Origin: Embleya scabrispora
Lineage (GTDB): Bacteria > Actinomycetota > Actinomycetes > Streptomycetales > Streptomycetaceae
Length of the DNA: 64,000 nucleotides
Direction: 5' to 3'
Assembly: GCF_002024165.1 (NCBI RefSeq)
Contig: NZ_MWQN01000003.1
Location: 1 to 64,000, forward strand
A program made the translations under genes and the position numbers. Under the pieces are notes generated by a model that was not told where the DNA came from, searched no databases, and was given only the letters and a program-made list of their open reading frames with translations. Of the stretch, positions 8,839 through 19,000 are shown one piece after another (the first letter of the stretch is position 1; every line of letters starts with the position of its first letter).

Positions 8839-9249
8839 TCAGCGATCGCGGATGCGCCACCACCACCAGCGTCCCGCCGTCCACATCACCGCCGGTCCCG
8901 GATCCGGCAGCGTCCGGCGTTCGAACTCCGTGTCGATCCGGGCAACCAGACGCCCCAGATCCTTGCGCGCACCCTCGGGAAGACGCCGCAGGACCTTCTC
9001 AAGGTCGTCGCGCGCGTCCTCGACCTCCAGCCCGGGCGAGTACACATACGGCGCATTGAGATAGCGGCCCGGTTGTCGAAACGTCCGTTCGAACCGGTCG
9101 AGCGCGTTGAAGACCGCGTTCGGGTAGTCCTCGGCGCGGCGGATCGCAGCCCGGGTCCGCGCGGAAACACCCCGAATCCGGAACACTTTCACACCCTTGC
9201 TTGGCCGCCATCGCTCCTCGCGGACGGCCTTCGGCGGCCTACGCGGCAT
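8839..9249 (-). CDS. Hypothetical passenger protein inside the IS21 element
   Basis: This 136-residue frame starts with ATG at 9249 and has AAAGGG just upstream. It is basic at the N-terminus and then reads RAEDYPNAVFNALDRFERTF, YLNAPYVYSPGLEVEDARDD and EGARKDLGRLVARIDTEFER. It has codon usage and periodicity like a real protein and sits convergent to istB, inside the terminal repeats, so it moves with the element. No family was recognised. The amphipathic helices suggest a small soluble alpha-helical protein. It is not part of the standard IS21 gene set. Confidence 0.6.
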   Translation of the reverse strand: MPRRPPKAVREERWRPSKGVKVFRIRGVSARTRAAIRRAEDYPNAVFNALDRFERTFRQPGRYLNAPYVYSPGLEVEDARDDLEKVLRRLPEGARKDLGRLVARIDTEFERRTLPDPGPAVMWTAGRWWWWRIRDR

Positions 9250-9387
9250 CGCCCTTTCGCATCGAAATCACGGCCTCATCATGCCACGCCCCACCCTGAC
9301 AAGGTGGGGCCAAAACTCATTCCCGATCAAGGACGCTGGAGCCCACAAGTGGGTCCAAATCTCGCTCCCAACCGGGGCCAAAACTCA

Positions 9388-11139
9388 CGCTTGAGGCCAC
9401 TCGGGACGGTGCGCTATCTGGGCACGTTCCTGGAGAACCCGGAGGACGTGCCCGACGCCGTGGTGGACTACGTCGCCGAACAACTCGGCGTCCCGACGAC
9501 CGCGTTCGCCGGGTACGGCGCGATGGAACACCGCTGGGACCATCAGGACCGGATCCGCGAGGCGTACGGATACACCAAGTTCGAGTTCGACCAGTGGTTC
9601 GCCCTGGCCCGATGGATGTACCAGCGGGCGTGGATCGCCTCCGAACGCCCGACCCTGATCTTCGACCTGGCCACCAAACGCCTCCTGGAGGACCGCGTCC
9701 TGCTGCCCCGGGTCACCACCCTGGAACGCCTGGTCTCGGGCACGCGCGAACGCGCCGAGAGGCGCCTGTGGGCGACGCTCGCGGCGGCGCCCACCGCGGA
9801 ACAGGGCGCCCGGCTCGGCGAGTTGGTTGTTGTCCCGAGCAGACGACGCGTCTCGGAGCTGGACCGGTTGCGGCGCTCGCCGCGCGACATCTCCCCGCGC
9901 GGGGTGGTCAAGGCCCTGGAACGCTACGACACGCTCCGCACGTTCGGCGGCCCGACCTGGGACCTGACCGCCATCCCGCCGGGCCGCGTGCAGGCCCTGG
10001 TGCGGTTCGCCAGGGCCGCCCGCGCGCAGGCCGTCTCCGATCTGGGCGGGCACCGCCGGCTCGCCACCCTGGTGGCGTTCGCTGCGGTGATGCCGCAGGT
10101 CGCCGCCGACGAGGCGATCGAGGTCTTCGACCTGGTCATGGGCGACGTCATCCGCAGCTCCGCCGCCAGGATGCAACGCAAACGCCTGCGCTCGCTCAAG
10201 GACCTGGACGCCGCCGCCTTGTTGTTGCGGCAGGCGTGGCTCGCGGTGGCCGACGTCGCCGCCGACCCCGACGGCGACATTCGCGCGATGCTCGACCCCC
10301 TGGACGTCGCCCCGTTCCACGTCGCCGCCGAGACCGTCAAGGAACTCGCGCAGGAACCCGACGACGGCTTCGAACAGATGCTGGAAGCCCGCTACAACAC
10401 CGTCGCCCGCTTCCTGCCCGCATTCCTCGAACACCTCGACTTCCACAGCGGCCCCGACGGCACCCCCGTCCTGGAGGCCGTCACCTTCGTCAAGACCCTC
10501 AAAGGCCGCCGCCGCCCGATCGAGGGCTGGGAGACCCCGATGCGATTCCTCTCGCAGGGCTGGCTCCGCCGGGTGTTCCCGCCCAGGCCCGCGCCCGTGG
10601 GCATCGCCGACAAACGCGCCTACGTCGTCGCCACCACCGAGGCCCTGCGCACCGCGCTGCACCGCCACGAGATCTACGTCCCCGGCCTGATCAAGTGGGG
10701 CGATCCCAACGCCCGCCTGCTGGGCGAGGCCGCGTGGAAGGCAGCCCGGCCCCGGGTCTGCGAGGAACTCGACCTCGACCCCGACCCGAACATCGCCCTC
10801 GCCGGCTGGATCGACCGCCTCGACCGCTCCCACCGCGAACTCGTCACCGGTCTGGCGGCCAACCCCGCCGTACGGATCGAACCCCAGAGCGGGGGACGCG
10901 ACCGCATCGTCCTCACCGGCCTGGACCGCCTCGAAGTCCCCGCCTCACTCGACGAACTCAACAAGCAGATCGACGCCCGACTGCCCACCGTCGACCTGCC
11001 CGAGATGGTCCTGGAGGTCAACTCCTGGGTCCCGTACCTGAGCGACTTCACCCACGTGTCCGAGGGCGAGTCCCGCATGGAGGACCTGGAGCTGTCCATG
11101 GCCGCCGTGCTGACGTCGGAGGCCACCAATGTCGGGATC
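9388..11139 (+). pseudogene. tnpA: Tn3-family TnpA, middle part (gene interrupted twice)
   Basis: From LGTVRYLGTFLENPEDVP onward this is Tn3-family transposase (DUF4158 region, then central domain) up to AAVLTSEATNVGI. The first 60 or so residues are missing at the IS21 end. The gene resumes at 20057 (GIEPIVHDGVKALSRDRLFW) after an inserted transposon, so joining the two parts recreates a normal sequence through the GGATC target duplication at 11135-11139. The frame is open throughout this segment. Confidence 0.88.
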
Positions 11140-11196
11140 CGGGGTCGAGTAGTAGGCGTACAGCCATTGGCGGTGAGAACGATCTTGGTCGGCTAG
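11140..11196 (+). repeat. Left terminal inverted repeat of the Tn3 transposon
   Basis: This starts CGGGGTCGAG. It matches the reverse complement of 20002-20056 with about eight mismatches over 55 bases; the outer 26 bases are identical. Tn3 ends are normally about 38 bases, so the similarity extends further than needed. Confidence 0.9.
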
Positions 11197-11270
11197 CACA
11201 GGGTTCATATGTTCGCCGGGCTTCGGCGAATGATCCGACGAGCGGCCGACCGCGGGGCTACGTTCCGCTG

Positions 11271-14200
11271 GTGCCCGTGGAATTCTTGACTGACGAACAG
11301 GCCGAGGCGTTCGAGCAGCCGTCCCGACCCGAGCTTGAGCGGTTCTTCTTCCTGGACGACGTCGACCGGGATCTGATCGCGCTCCGACGTACGTCGTCGC
11401 ATCAACTCGGCTTCGCGATCCAGATGTGCACCGTTCGCTACATCGGGTTGTTTCGGATGGACGATCCGCTCGGGGTGCCGTGGTCGGTGGTGGAGTACCT
11501 GGCCGGGCAGCTCGGGATCGAGGACGCCTCGGTGGTGAAGCGGTACGTCGAGCGGCCGAAGACGGCGTACGAACACGCGTGGGAGATCCGCGACGCGTAC
11601 GGCTACCACGCGTACGAGGATCACGCGTGGGGGCGGAGGTTCCGGGGGTTCCTGCATGGGCGGGCGTGGACGCAGGCCGAGGGCCCGGTCGCGTTGTTCG
11701 ACCAGGCGGTGGCGTGGCTGCGGCGCAACCGGGTGCTGCTGCCGGGGGTGAGCGTGTTGGCCCGGCAGGTGGCGGAGGTGCGGGAGGTCGCGGAGGCGCG
11801 GTTGTACGCGACGGTGGCCAAGGCCGCGCGGCGCGCGGACCCCGACCTGCCCGCCGACCTGGTGGCCACCCTCGCGGTGCCGGAGGGGAAGCGGTTCTCG
11901 GAGCTGGAGCGCCTGCGCAGGCCGCCGACCCGGACGACGGGGCCAGCGATGGTGCGGGCGCTGGAACGGGTCGACGAGATCTCGGCGTTCAAGTTGGGCC
12001 GGTTGCGGCTGTCGCGGGTGCCGCCGAACCGGCTGGCGTCTTTGGCCCGGTACGGGTTCGCGAGCAAGGCCCAGACCTTGGAGCGTGCGAGCGAGCCCCG
12101 CCGCACGGCGATGGTGACCGCGGTGATGCGCCATCTGGAGGCGGTGGCGATCGACGACGCGCTCGACCTGTTCGCGGTGTTGATGGCGACGCGGTTGATC
12201 AGCCCGGCCCGGCGGGCCTCGGACAAGGAACGCTTGGCGATGCTCCCGCACCTGGAGAAGGCCGCGCGCACCCTGGCGAAGGCGGCGAAGGTGCTGGTGG
12301 AGCAACTGGAGTTGGTGGACGAGGCCGGCGCGGATCTGGACCCGGGCGCCTTGTGGGCCGCGGTCGAGGAACGCGCGGCGCCGCGCGCGGTGGTCGCGCA
12401 GGCGTTGGAGGCGATCGAGCGGCTGGTGCCGGAGGACGACGGGTCGGCCGAGGCCGCGATGCGCGCCTCGCTGGCTGGCCGGTACAACACGGTGCGCCCG
12501 TTCCTGTCGCTGCTGGGCGAGTCGCAGGCGTTGGGCGCCGCGACCGGCGGGAGGAGGGTGTTGGCGGCGGTGCGGTGCCTGCCCGCGCTGTCGCGGCGCA
12601 AGGTGAAGGCGAAGCCGCTGTTGCCGAGGGAGATCGACGACAGGCTCGTGCCGCCGGTCTGGCGGCGCGCGGTGTACGCGAACGCGGCCCTGGGGCAGGG
12701 GGCGGTGGACCGGGACGCCTACGCGGTGTGCGTGCTCGAACAGCTCTACCGGGCCCTGCACCGCCGCGACGTCTTCGCAGCCCCCTCGCACCGCTGGTCC
12801 GACCCGCGCGCCCGACTGCTGGACGGCAAGGAATGGGAAGCGGTCCGTGAGGACGTCCTGACGGGGTTAAGCCTGGACGAGCCGGTCGAGGTCCACCTGC
12901 GCGGCAAGGTCGGCGTCCTGGACGCGGCCTGGCGGCAGATGGCCGCGCGCATGGCCGAGGCCGGCGAAGCGGCCAAGGTGAGCGTCGTGGTGCCGCCGAA
13001 CGGGCGGGCGAAGCTGAACGTGGAGAAGCTCGGGGCGCTCGGCGAACCGGCGTCGCTGTCCTGGCTGCGCAGGACGGTGGAGGGAATGCTGCCGCGGATC
13101 GACCTGCCGGACCTGTTGTTCGAGGTGCACGCCTGGACCGGGTTCCTGGACGCGTTCACGTACCCGGGCGAGGGCCGCACACGCATGGAGGACCTGACGA
13201 CGTCGATGGTCGCCCTGCTGGTCGCCGAGGCATGCAACATCGGCCGCACCCCGGTGATCGACCCGAACCGTCCGGCCCTGACCCGTAGTCGACTCGCGCA
13301 CGTCGCGCAGTTCTACCTGCGTCCCGACACCCTCGCGGCGGCCAACGCCGCCCTGATCCTCGCGCAGTCGAAGGTGCCGATCGTCGGCTCCTGGGGCGGC
13401 GGGCTGCTCGCGTCGGTGGACGGCCTGCGGTTCGTCGTCCCGGTCCGGAGCGTCAACACCGGGCCGTCACCAGAATATTACGGATACAAAAGGGGCATCA
13501 CGTGGTTGAACGCGGTCAATGACCAGGTGGTCGGGATCGGAGCGATGGTCGTACCGGGCACCCCGCGCGACAGCCTGTTCATCCTGGACACCCTGTTGAA
13601 CCTGGACGGCGGCGTCAAGCCGGAGATGGTGGCGACCGATCATGCCTCGTACAGCGACATGGTGTTCGGGGTCTTCGAGATGCTGGGCTTCCGTTTCAGC
13701 CCGCGCTTTCGCGACCTGACGGACCAACGCTTCTGGCGCGCGGAGATGCCCGGCGAGCCGATCGAGGGCGACTACGGGCCGCTTGCGGCCATCGCCCGCA
13801 ACAGGGTCGACATGAAGCGGATCGTCACCTGGTGGCCCGACATGCAACGCGTGGCCGGCTCGCTGGTGACCAACCAGGTCCGTGCGTACGACCTGCTGCG
13901 GATGTTCGGCCGCGAGGGCCGGCCCACCCCGCTGGGGCAGGCGTTCGCCGAGTACGGGCGGGTCGCCAAGACCGTGCACCTGCTCGCGGTGGTCGATCCC
14001 GTCGACGACACCTACCGGCGGCGGATGAACCGCCAGCTCACGGTGCAGGAGTTGCGGCACAACCTCGCACGGGTGATCTGCCACGGCAAACGCGGGCAGA
14101 TCCTCCGGGCGTACCGCGAGGGTCAGGAGAACCAACTCGCAGCCCTGGGCCTGGTCCTGAACGCGGTGGTGCTGTGGAACACCCGCTATCTGGACGCGGC

Positions 14201-14474
14201 GGTCGCGCGACTGCGCGAGGGGGGCCACGAGATCCGGGACGAGGATGTCGCCGAACTGCACCGGCAGGGCGCGGAGACCGCCGAACGCGACGTCGCCGGA
14301 CTCGGGCACGAGGTTCGCGAGGAGGACGTGGCCCGGCTGTCCCCGCTCAAACACAAGCACCTGAACGTCCTGGGGAAGTACGCGTTCGCCGCCTCCCAGC
14401 CCGTGGGCGGGCTGCGGCCCCTGCGCGATCCCGACGCCGGCCTCGACGAACCGGAGGACCCGGACGACGAATAG
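11271..14474 (+). CDS. tnpA: Tn3-family transposase TnpA, intact
   Basis: This 1067-residue protein is slightly longer than the usual 960-1010. The start is a GTG at 11271 (VPVEFLTDEQ, a common Tn3 beginning). The N-terminal DUF4158 region covers HQLGFAIQMCTVRYIGLF. The C-terminal DDE_Tnp_Tn3 domain has TDHASYSDMVFGVFEMLG (first Asp near 789), WWPDMQRVAGSL (second Asp near 856) and REGQENQLAALGLVLNAVV (Glu near 953). The last 60 residues are an acidic extension (DAGLDEPEDPDDE). It catalyses replicative transposition of the surrounding element; the resolvase at 19001 would resolve cointegrates. Its frame is unbroken. Confidence 0.93.
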   Translation: MPVEFLTDEQAEAFEQPSRPELERFFFLDDVDRDLIALRRTSSHQLGFAIQMCTVRYIGLFRMDDPLGVPWSVVEYLAGQLGIEDASVVKRYVERPKTAYEHAWEIRDAYGYHAYEDHAWGRRFRGFLHGRAWTQAEGPVALFDQAVAWLRRNRVLLPGVSVLARQVAEVREVAEARLYATVAKAARRADPDLPADLVATLAVPEGKRFSELERLRRPPTRTTGPAMVRALERVDEISAFKLGRLRLSRVPPNRLASLARYGFASKAQTLERASEPRRTAMVTAVMRHLEAVAIDDALDLFAVLMATRLISPARRASDKERLAMLPHLEKAARTLAKAAKVLVEQLELVDEAGADLDPGALWAAVEERAAPRAVVAQALEAIERLVPEDDGSAEAAMRASLAGRYNTVRPFLSLLGESQALGAATGGRRVLAAVRCLPALSRRKVKAKPLLPREIDDRLVPPVWRRAVYANAALGQGAVDRDAYAVCVLEQLYRALHRRDVFAAPSHRWSDPRARLLDGKEWEAVREDVLTGLSLDEPVEVHLRGKVGVLDAAWRQMAARMAEAGEAAKVSVVVPPNGRAKLNVEKLGALGEPASLSWLRRTVEGMLPRIDLPDLLFEVHAWTGFLDAFTYPGEGRTRMEDLTTSMVALLVAEACNIGRTPVIDPNRPALTRSRLAHVAQFYLRPDTLAAANAALILAQSKVPIVGSWGGGLLASVDGLRFVVPVRSVNTGPSPEYYGYKRGITWLNAVNDQVVGIGAMVVPGTPRDSLFILDTLLNLDGGVKPEMVATDHASYSDMVFGVFEMLGFRFSPRFRDLTDQRFWRAEMPGEPIEGDYGPLAAIARNRVDMKRIVTWWPDMQRVAGSLVTNQVRAYDLLRMFGREGRPTPLGQAFAEYGRVAKTVHLLAVVDPVDDTYRRRMNRQLTVQELRHNLARVICHGKRGQILRAYREGQENQLAALGLVLNAVVLWNTRYLDAAVARLREGGHEIRDEDVAELHRQGAETAERDVAGLGHEVREEDVARLSPLKHKHLNVLGKYAFAASQPVGGLRPLRDPDAGLDEPEDPDDE

Positions 14475-14818
14475 GGACGAGTAGGGACGGTAGGGGAACG
14501 GCAGGGACAGAGGCGGCGTCGGGGATCGCGGCCACATCGGGAGTCGGCAACGGCGGCCGAGTGGTCGTCCGGGCGACGAACCCAAGCCGCGTGCTACGGC
14601 CGCGGCGCGCCCTCGACACCCGGCGCGGTCTCCGGAAGTGCCCGGCACGAATCGGGTTCGGCCTGGGCGAACGGACCGCACGGGCACGGGGGTTCTGATA
14701 GTCAGGTGGATCACACGCGGTGCCCGGGAGACGATTCTGCGACACGGGCCGGTTCGGGGCTCCGCGACAGGGCGACACGAGGTGTCCCGGCCCGAGGGCC
14801 GGGGTGAGGGGGAGCACG
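14475..14818. other. Spacer between tnpA and the cargo genes
   Basis: No gene is seen. The stretch begins with GGGACGAGTAGGGACGGTAG-type repeats just after the tnpA stop and ends in a GAGGGGGAG ribosome site for the trypco2 gene. It must hold the cargo promoter, but no clear -35/-10 pair was recognised. Confidence 0.4.
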
Positions 14819-15139
14819 ATGGGCGATGCCGAGGGTTTCGACGGCCTGGTGGATCTGGCGGACGCGATCACGTTGTTGCGGGAGCAGATCGCCGAGGCGC
14901 AGAGCAGGATCGCGGCGCCGGGTGCGGACAAGGGTGTGCGGTTGACGGTGGAGGAGATCACCCTGCAACTCGGTCTGGAATTGACCGAGGCCAAGGGCGT
15001 CACCGGCGGGTTGCGGTGGAGCGTGATCAGCCTGGGCGGCAAGAAGGACACCGGCCGCAGGACCACCCACACCGTCACGATGAAGCTGGCCTCGCACGGG
15101 CCCGACGGCCGCCGCACCCCGGTCCGCGACGTCGAGTGA
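14819..15139 (+). CDS. Trypco2-domain protein (trypsin-co-occurring)
   Basis: This 106-residue protein starts at an ATG with GAGGGGGAG seven bases upstream. An N-terminal helix (LVDLADAITLLREQIAEAQS) is followed by a compact beta-rich part (VRLTVEEITLQLGLELTEAK; TMKLASHGPDGRRTPV). This pattern matches the trypsin-co-occurring domain 2 family, short proteins encoded beside trypsin-like peptidase-NTPase genes in predicted bacterial conflict systems. Here it is followed 61 bases later by exactly such a gene, in the same direction, suggesting an operon. Its role is thought to be an adaptor or regulator of the protease partner; that is inference. Both genes ride on the Tn3 transposon. Confidence 0.75.
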   Translation: MGDAEGFDGLVDLADAITLLREQIAEAQSRIAAPGADKGVRLTVEEITLQLGLELTEAKGVTGGLRWSVISLGGKKDTGRRTTHTVTMKLASHGPDGRRTPVRDVE

Positions 15140-15200
15140 CGCACGCTCTCGTGCATGGGGCGGGTCGCGGGTGTGGGCGGGGGACCTTGGGGGGTTCGTG

Positions 15201-18200
15201 GTGGAGTTCGACCGGCGGGTGCAGGTCAGGGTCCGGCTCGCGGATCCGGACGTCGGGGGGCGGGGGTTCGGATCGGGGTATCTCCTAGCGCCGCGGCTGG
15301 TGTTGACGGCCGCGCACGTCCTGGATGGCATGGCCGCACTGGGCCGTCCCGACACGGTGACCGTATCCCGCCCCAACGCGGGCGAACGCGAGTTCCCCGC
15401 CACCGTGGTGTGGCGGCGCAAGGACGCACTCGTGGACGCCGCGCTTGTCGAGATCGTCGACATCGACGACGAACACCCGTGGCCGAACCCGGAGTCCGTC
15501 GGTAATCTCCCCGCCCGCCCACCGCAGCGGTTCGGCCACCTGATCGGCACCCGCCCCCACCCGGTCACCCTCGCGGGCTTCCCCCGCATGCAGAAGGACC
15601 CGGACGACGGCGCCCGCCTGGACGAACAGGTCACCGGCCGCGTCCCCCGGGCACCGGTTCCCTGGCCCACCGCTACGAGATCCTGAGCAACGACCCCCTC
15701 CCCGACATCCAGCCCGCGCCGAGCGACGATCCCCGGGCCGCGGCCGGCAGTCCGTGGTCGGGGGTCTCGGGGTCGGCGGTCCTGACCGACGACGGCCCCC
15801 ACGGGGACTTTCTGCTCGGTGTGGTCCGCTACGACCACCACGCCACCGGCGGAACCCGCCTGACCGCCACCCGCACCACCCACCTGATCGCCGACGAAGC
15901 CTTCCGCGCCCTGATCACGCGACACACCGGCTGGGAACCCCTCCTGGAACCCGTCGAACCCGCAGCCGTCTTCGCTCCCGCCGCCCCCGGCCGCGACCTG
16001 GCCTCGCCGGCCGCGCTCCTGCGCGCCGACGCCGAAGCCGTCGCCTTCCACGGCCGCGACACCGAACTCGCCGATCTCCACACCTGGTGCGTCACCGGCC
16101 CGGCCGGCACCGCCGTGCGCGTGTTGACCGGGCCCGGTGGACAGGGCAAGACCCGCCTGGCCCGCCGGCTCGCCGACACCCTCGGCCGCGAGGGCTGGGC
16201 CACCGGACACCTGCGCTCCGACCTCACCGACCACGACACCCACCCCCACAACCTCACCACCCTGACCACGTCACTGCCCCTGCTCGTCGTCGTCGACTAC
16301 GCCGAAACCCGCCCCCGCCTGCTCCGCGACCTGATCACCACGCTCCACCCCTCCCGCCACCGCGTCAGGCTGCTACTGCTTGCCCGCTCCGACGGCGCGT
16401 GGCGCAAAGACGGACTCAACGCCCCACCCGCGGTCCGCGACCTGCTCGCCGCCGCCCCGGCAACCGAACTGACCCCGCTCAACCCCCGAGGCGAGCATTC
16501 CGCGCGACCTGCCCGGGATGGTGGGGCAGACCCAACGGCGGGCCGTGTCGGGACGTTTGCCACGGCGGCCCGGGACCTGGCCCTTCTGCTGCCCCGGGTG
16601 CCGACCGTGCCCGACTACGACTGGACGGCACTCGCAGTCCGGTTGCGCCCGCCGGACGACCTGGCCCACCCTCGCTACGACAACGCGCTCACGCTCCAGA
16701 TGGCCGCCCTGGCCACGCTCCTCCAACACGGTCCCTCTCCCGCCGACACCGACCCGGGGGACTCGCTCGAGGAGATCCTTCTGCTCCACGAACACCGCTT
16801 CTGGGAAAGCTCCGCCGAGGCACCCGCCTACAAACTCGGCGGCCTGCCCACCACCACCCTCGGCGCCGCAGTCGCCGCCGCATCCCTGTGCGGGGCCTCC
16901 GACAAGGCCGAAGCCGTCGCCGTCCTGCGTACCGTGCCCGACCTGCCCACCGACAGGGTGCAACGCACCGCGGCCTGGGTGAAGGGGCTGTACCCGGCCG
17001 AACCCGACCACTACTGGGGCTCCCTCCAACCCGACCGCATCGCCGAATACCACGCCTCACACGCTCTCATCGACGACGAACTCGCCCTGACCGACGTGCT
17101 GCCCGCCGCCACTCCCGGCCAACAGGCCCGCCTCATCACCGTTCTGGCCCGCGCCACCATCGCTCACCACAACGCTGGCCGCATCCGCGACAGCACCCGG
17201 CTCCTGCGCATCCTCGACACCGACCTCGACACCGCCACCCTCGACCACACCGTCCTGCGGACCGCCACCGCCGCTCTGCCCCACCCCGCACCCCTCATTG
17301 CCCCCCTCGCCGCACGCCTCACCCAAGCCCTCGTCCAAGCCCTCTCCCAACGCCGAAGCGCGCACGCCGACCCGGCCGCGTACGAGCCCGAACTCGCCGC
17401 CTCGCTGTCCAACCTCGGCGTGAGGTTGTCGGAGGCGGGGCGGCGGGTCGAGGCCCTGACCGCAGCGCAACAGGCCGCAGAGATTTGTCGGCGGCTGGCG
17501 GCCGACAACCCGGCCGCCTACGAGCCCGACCTCGCCGACTCGCTGTCCAACTTGGGCATCCGGTTGTCGGAGGTGGGGCGGTGGGACGAGGCCCTGACCG
17601 CGACCGAACAATCGGTCGAGATCCGTCGGCGGTTGGCGGCCGACAACCCGGCCGCCTACGAGTTGGACCTCGCGGCCTCGCTGTCCAACTTGGGCATCGA
17701 TCTGTCGATGGGGAGGCGGCAGGCCGAGGCCCTGGATGCGACCGAACAGTCCGTCAAGATCTACCAGCGGTTGGCGGCCGACAATCCGGCCGTGCAGCCC
17801 GGCCTCGCTGCCTCGCTGTCCAACCTGGGCATCCGGTTGTCGGAGATGGGGCGACGGGGTGAGGCCCTGACCGCAGCGCAGCAGGCCGTGGAGATTCGTC
17901 GGCGTTTGGCGGCCGACAACCCGGCCGCGTACGAGCCCGACCTCGCCCAGTCGCTGTGCAATCTGGGCATCCGGTTGTCGGAGATGGGGCGGGGGGACGA
18001 GGCACTGAACGCGACCGAACAATCCGTCGAGATCTACCGGCGGCTGGCGACCGACAACCCGGTAGCGTACGAGCCTGACCTCGCCCAGTCGCTGTCCAAC
18101 CTCGGCGGCCGGTTGTCGGAGATGGAGTGGTGGGACGAGGCCCTGACCGCAGAACAGCAGGCCGTGGAGATCCGTCGGCGTTTGGCGACCGACAACCCGG

Positions 18201-18894
18201 CTGCCTACGAACCCGACCTCGCCCAGTCGCTATCCAATCTCGGCGTCGACCTGTCGGAGGTGGGGCGGGGGACGAGGCACTGACCGCAACCGAACGATCC
18301 GTCGAGATCCGTCGGCGTTTGGCGACCGACAACCCGGCTGCCTACGAACCCGACCTCGTTCAGTCGCTATCCAACCTCGGCGGCCGGTTGTGGGAGGTGG
18401 GGAGGCAGGACGAAGCCCTGACCGCGATCGAACAATCCGTCGAGATCTACCAGCGGTTGACGGCCGACAACCGGACCGCGTACGAGCCTGACCTCGCCGC
18501 CTCGTTGTCCAACCTCGGCATCCTGCTTTCGGTGGTGGGGCGGTGGGCCGAGGGCCTGACCGCGACCGAACGATCCGTCGAGATCTACCAGCAATTGGCG
18601 GCCGACAACCCGGCCGCGTACGAGCCTGACCTCGCCACCTTGCTGTCCAACCTCGGCATCCGATTGTCGGAGGGAGGGCGATGGGCCGAGGCACTGACCG
18701 CGACCGAACGATCCGTCGAGATCTACCAGCGGCTGGCAACCATGCGGCGACCCGTCCTACCGTCGTTGCTCCGAGTGCGCGGTTTGCAGGCGGTGTTGCT
18801 CGATGCGCTCGAACGTGAGGAAGAAGCGCAGGAAGTCAGCCGCTGGATCGATGAGAACCAACCCCACCTGATTCGCACAATCGACCATCTGTGA
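15201..18894 (+). CDS. Trypsin-like protease-NTPase-TPR protein, predicted conflict-system effector/sensor (two frameshifts)
   Basis: When two one-base gaps are repaired this encodes about 1231 residues. Residues 1-230 are a chymotrypsin-fold protease with His39 (LVLTAAHV), Asp79 (VDAALVEI) and Ser190 (SGVSGSAVL). Residues 280-720 are a STAND-like NTPase with Walker A GPGGQGKT at 311-318, Walker B VVVDYAE at 363-369 and a following LLLLARSD. Residues 720-1180 are ten 46-residue TPR-type repeats. No signal peptide is present, so it should act in the cytoplasm. The architecture suggests target or ligand sensing by the repeats, NTP-dependent switching and proteolytic output. Frames change near 15646 (a run of five C) and 18268 (a run of five G where the parallel repeat has six). 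The start is taken as GTG 15201 after GGGGGG; GTG 15171 is possible. Confidence 0.82.
17368..18744 (+). repeat. Tandem array of ten 138-bp TPR-coding repeats
   Basis: Each unit encodes 46 residues beginning near AAYEPDLA, with core LSNLGIRLSE and ending RRLAADNP or close variants; one unit is a codon shorter. Units are very alike at DNA level, for example EQSVEIRRRLA recurs. This favours copy-number change by slippage or recombination and makes the region hard to assemble. Confidence 0.85.
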
Positions 18895-19000
18895 GAGATC
18901 TGAGAACGCCCCCGGGTGATCACGTTTCCGCAGGTCGCCACTCGCGGAAGTCCCCTCAAAACCCGCACGTTGTGCGAGGCACTTCCGAGAGACTTTCCGT
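18895..19000. promoter_or_regulatory. Possible res site / resolvase promoter
   Basis: The 106 bases between the cargo stop and the resolvase start contain an imperfect inverted pair, CTCGCGGAAGT against ACTTCCGAGAG. Tn3 resolvases act at a res site normally lying next to their gene, and this is the only free space nearby. No three-subsite structure was demonstrated. Confidence 0.35.

Larger units (their letters stand above)
6279..9386 (+). mobile_element. IS21-family insertion sequence
   Basis: The element starts TGAGTTTTGGCCCC at 6279 and ends GGGGCCAAAACTCA at 9386. It is bounded by the TG and CA dinucleotides typical of IS21 and contains overlapping istA and istB genes. A second copy of the left repeat lies at 6320-6334 and of the right repeat at 9304-9318, the multiple terminal repeats known in IS21. 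At about 3.1 kb it is longer than usual because an extra gene lies between istB and the right end on the opposite strand. The right end abuts a Tn3 transposase missing its N-terminus. No matching target duplication was seen in the flanks. Confidence 0.85.

Noticed and set aside
9594..11270. Open frame extending upstream of the inner tnpA
   Set aside because: It is out of frame with the outer tnpA that clearly encodes protein here; the true start is at 11271 after the transposon end.
11205..12791. Minus-strand frame of 528 codons opposite tnpA
   Set aside because: Arg/His/Pro-rich shadow of tnpA with no domain and no ribosome site.
15643..15648. Programmed ribosomal frameshift in the protease gene
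   Set aside because: There is no slippery heptamer with a following stable structure evident, and a one-base loss in a C run explains it as well; kept as open question only.
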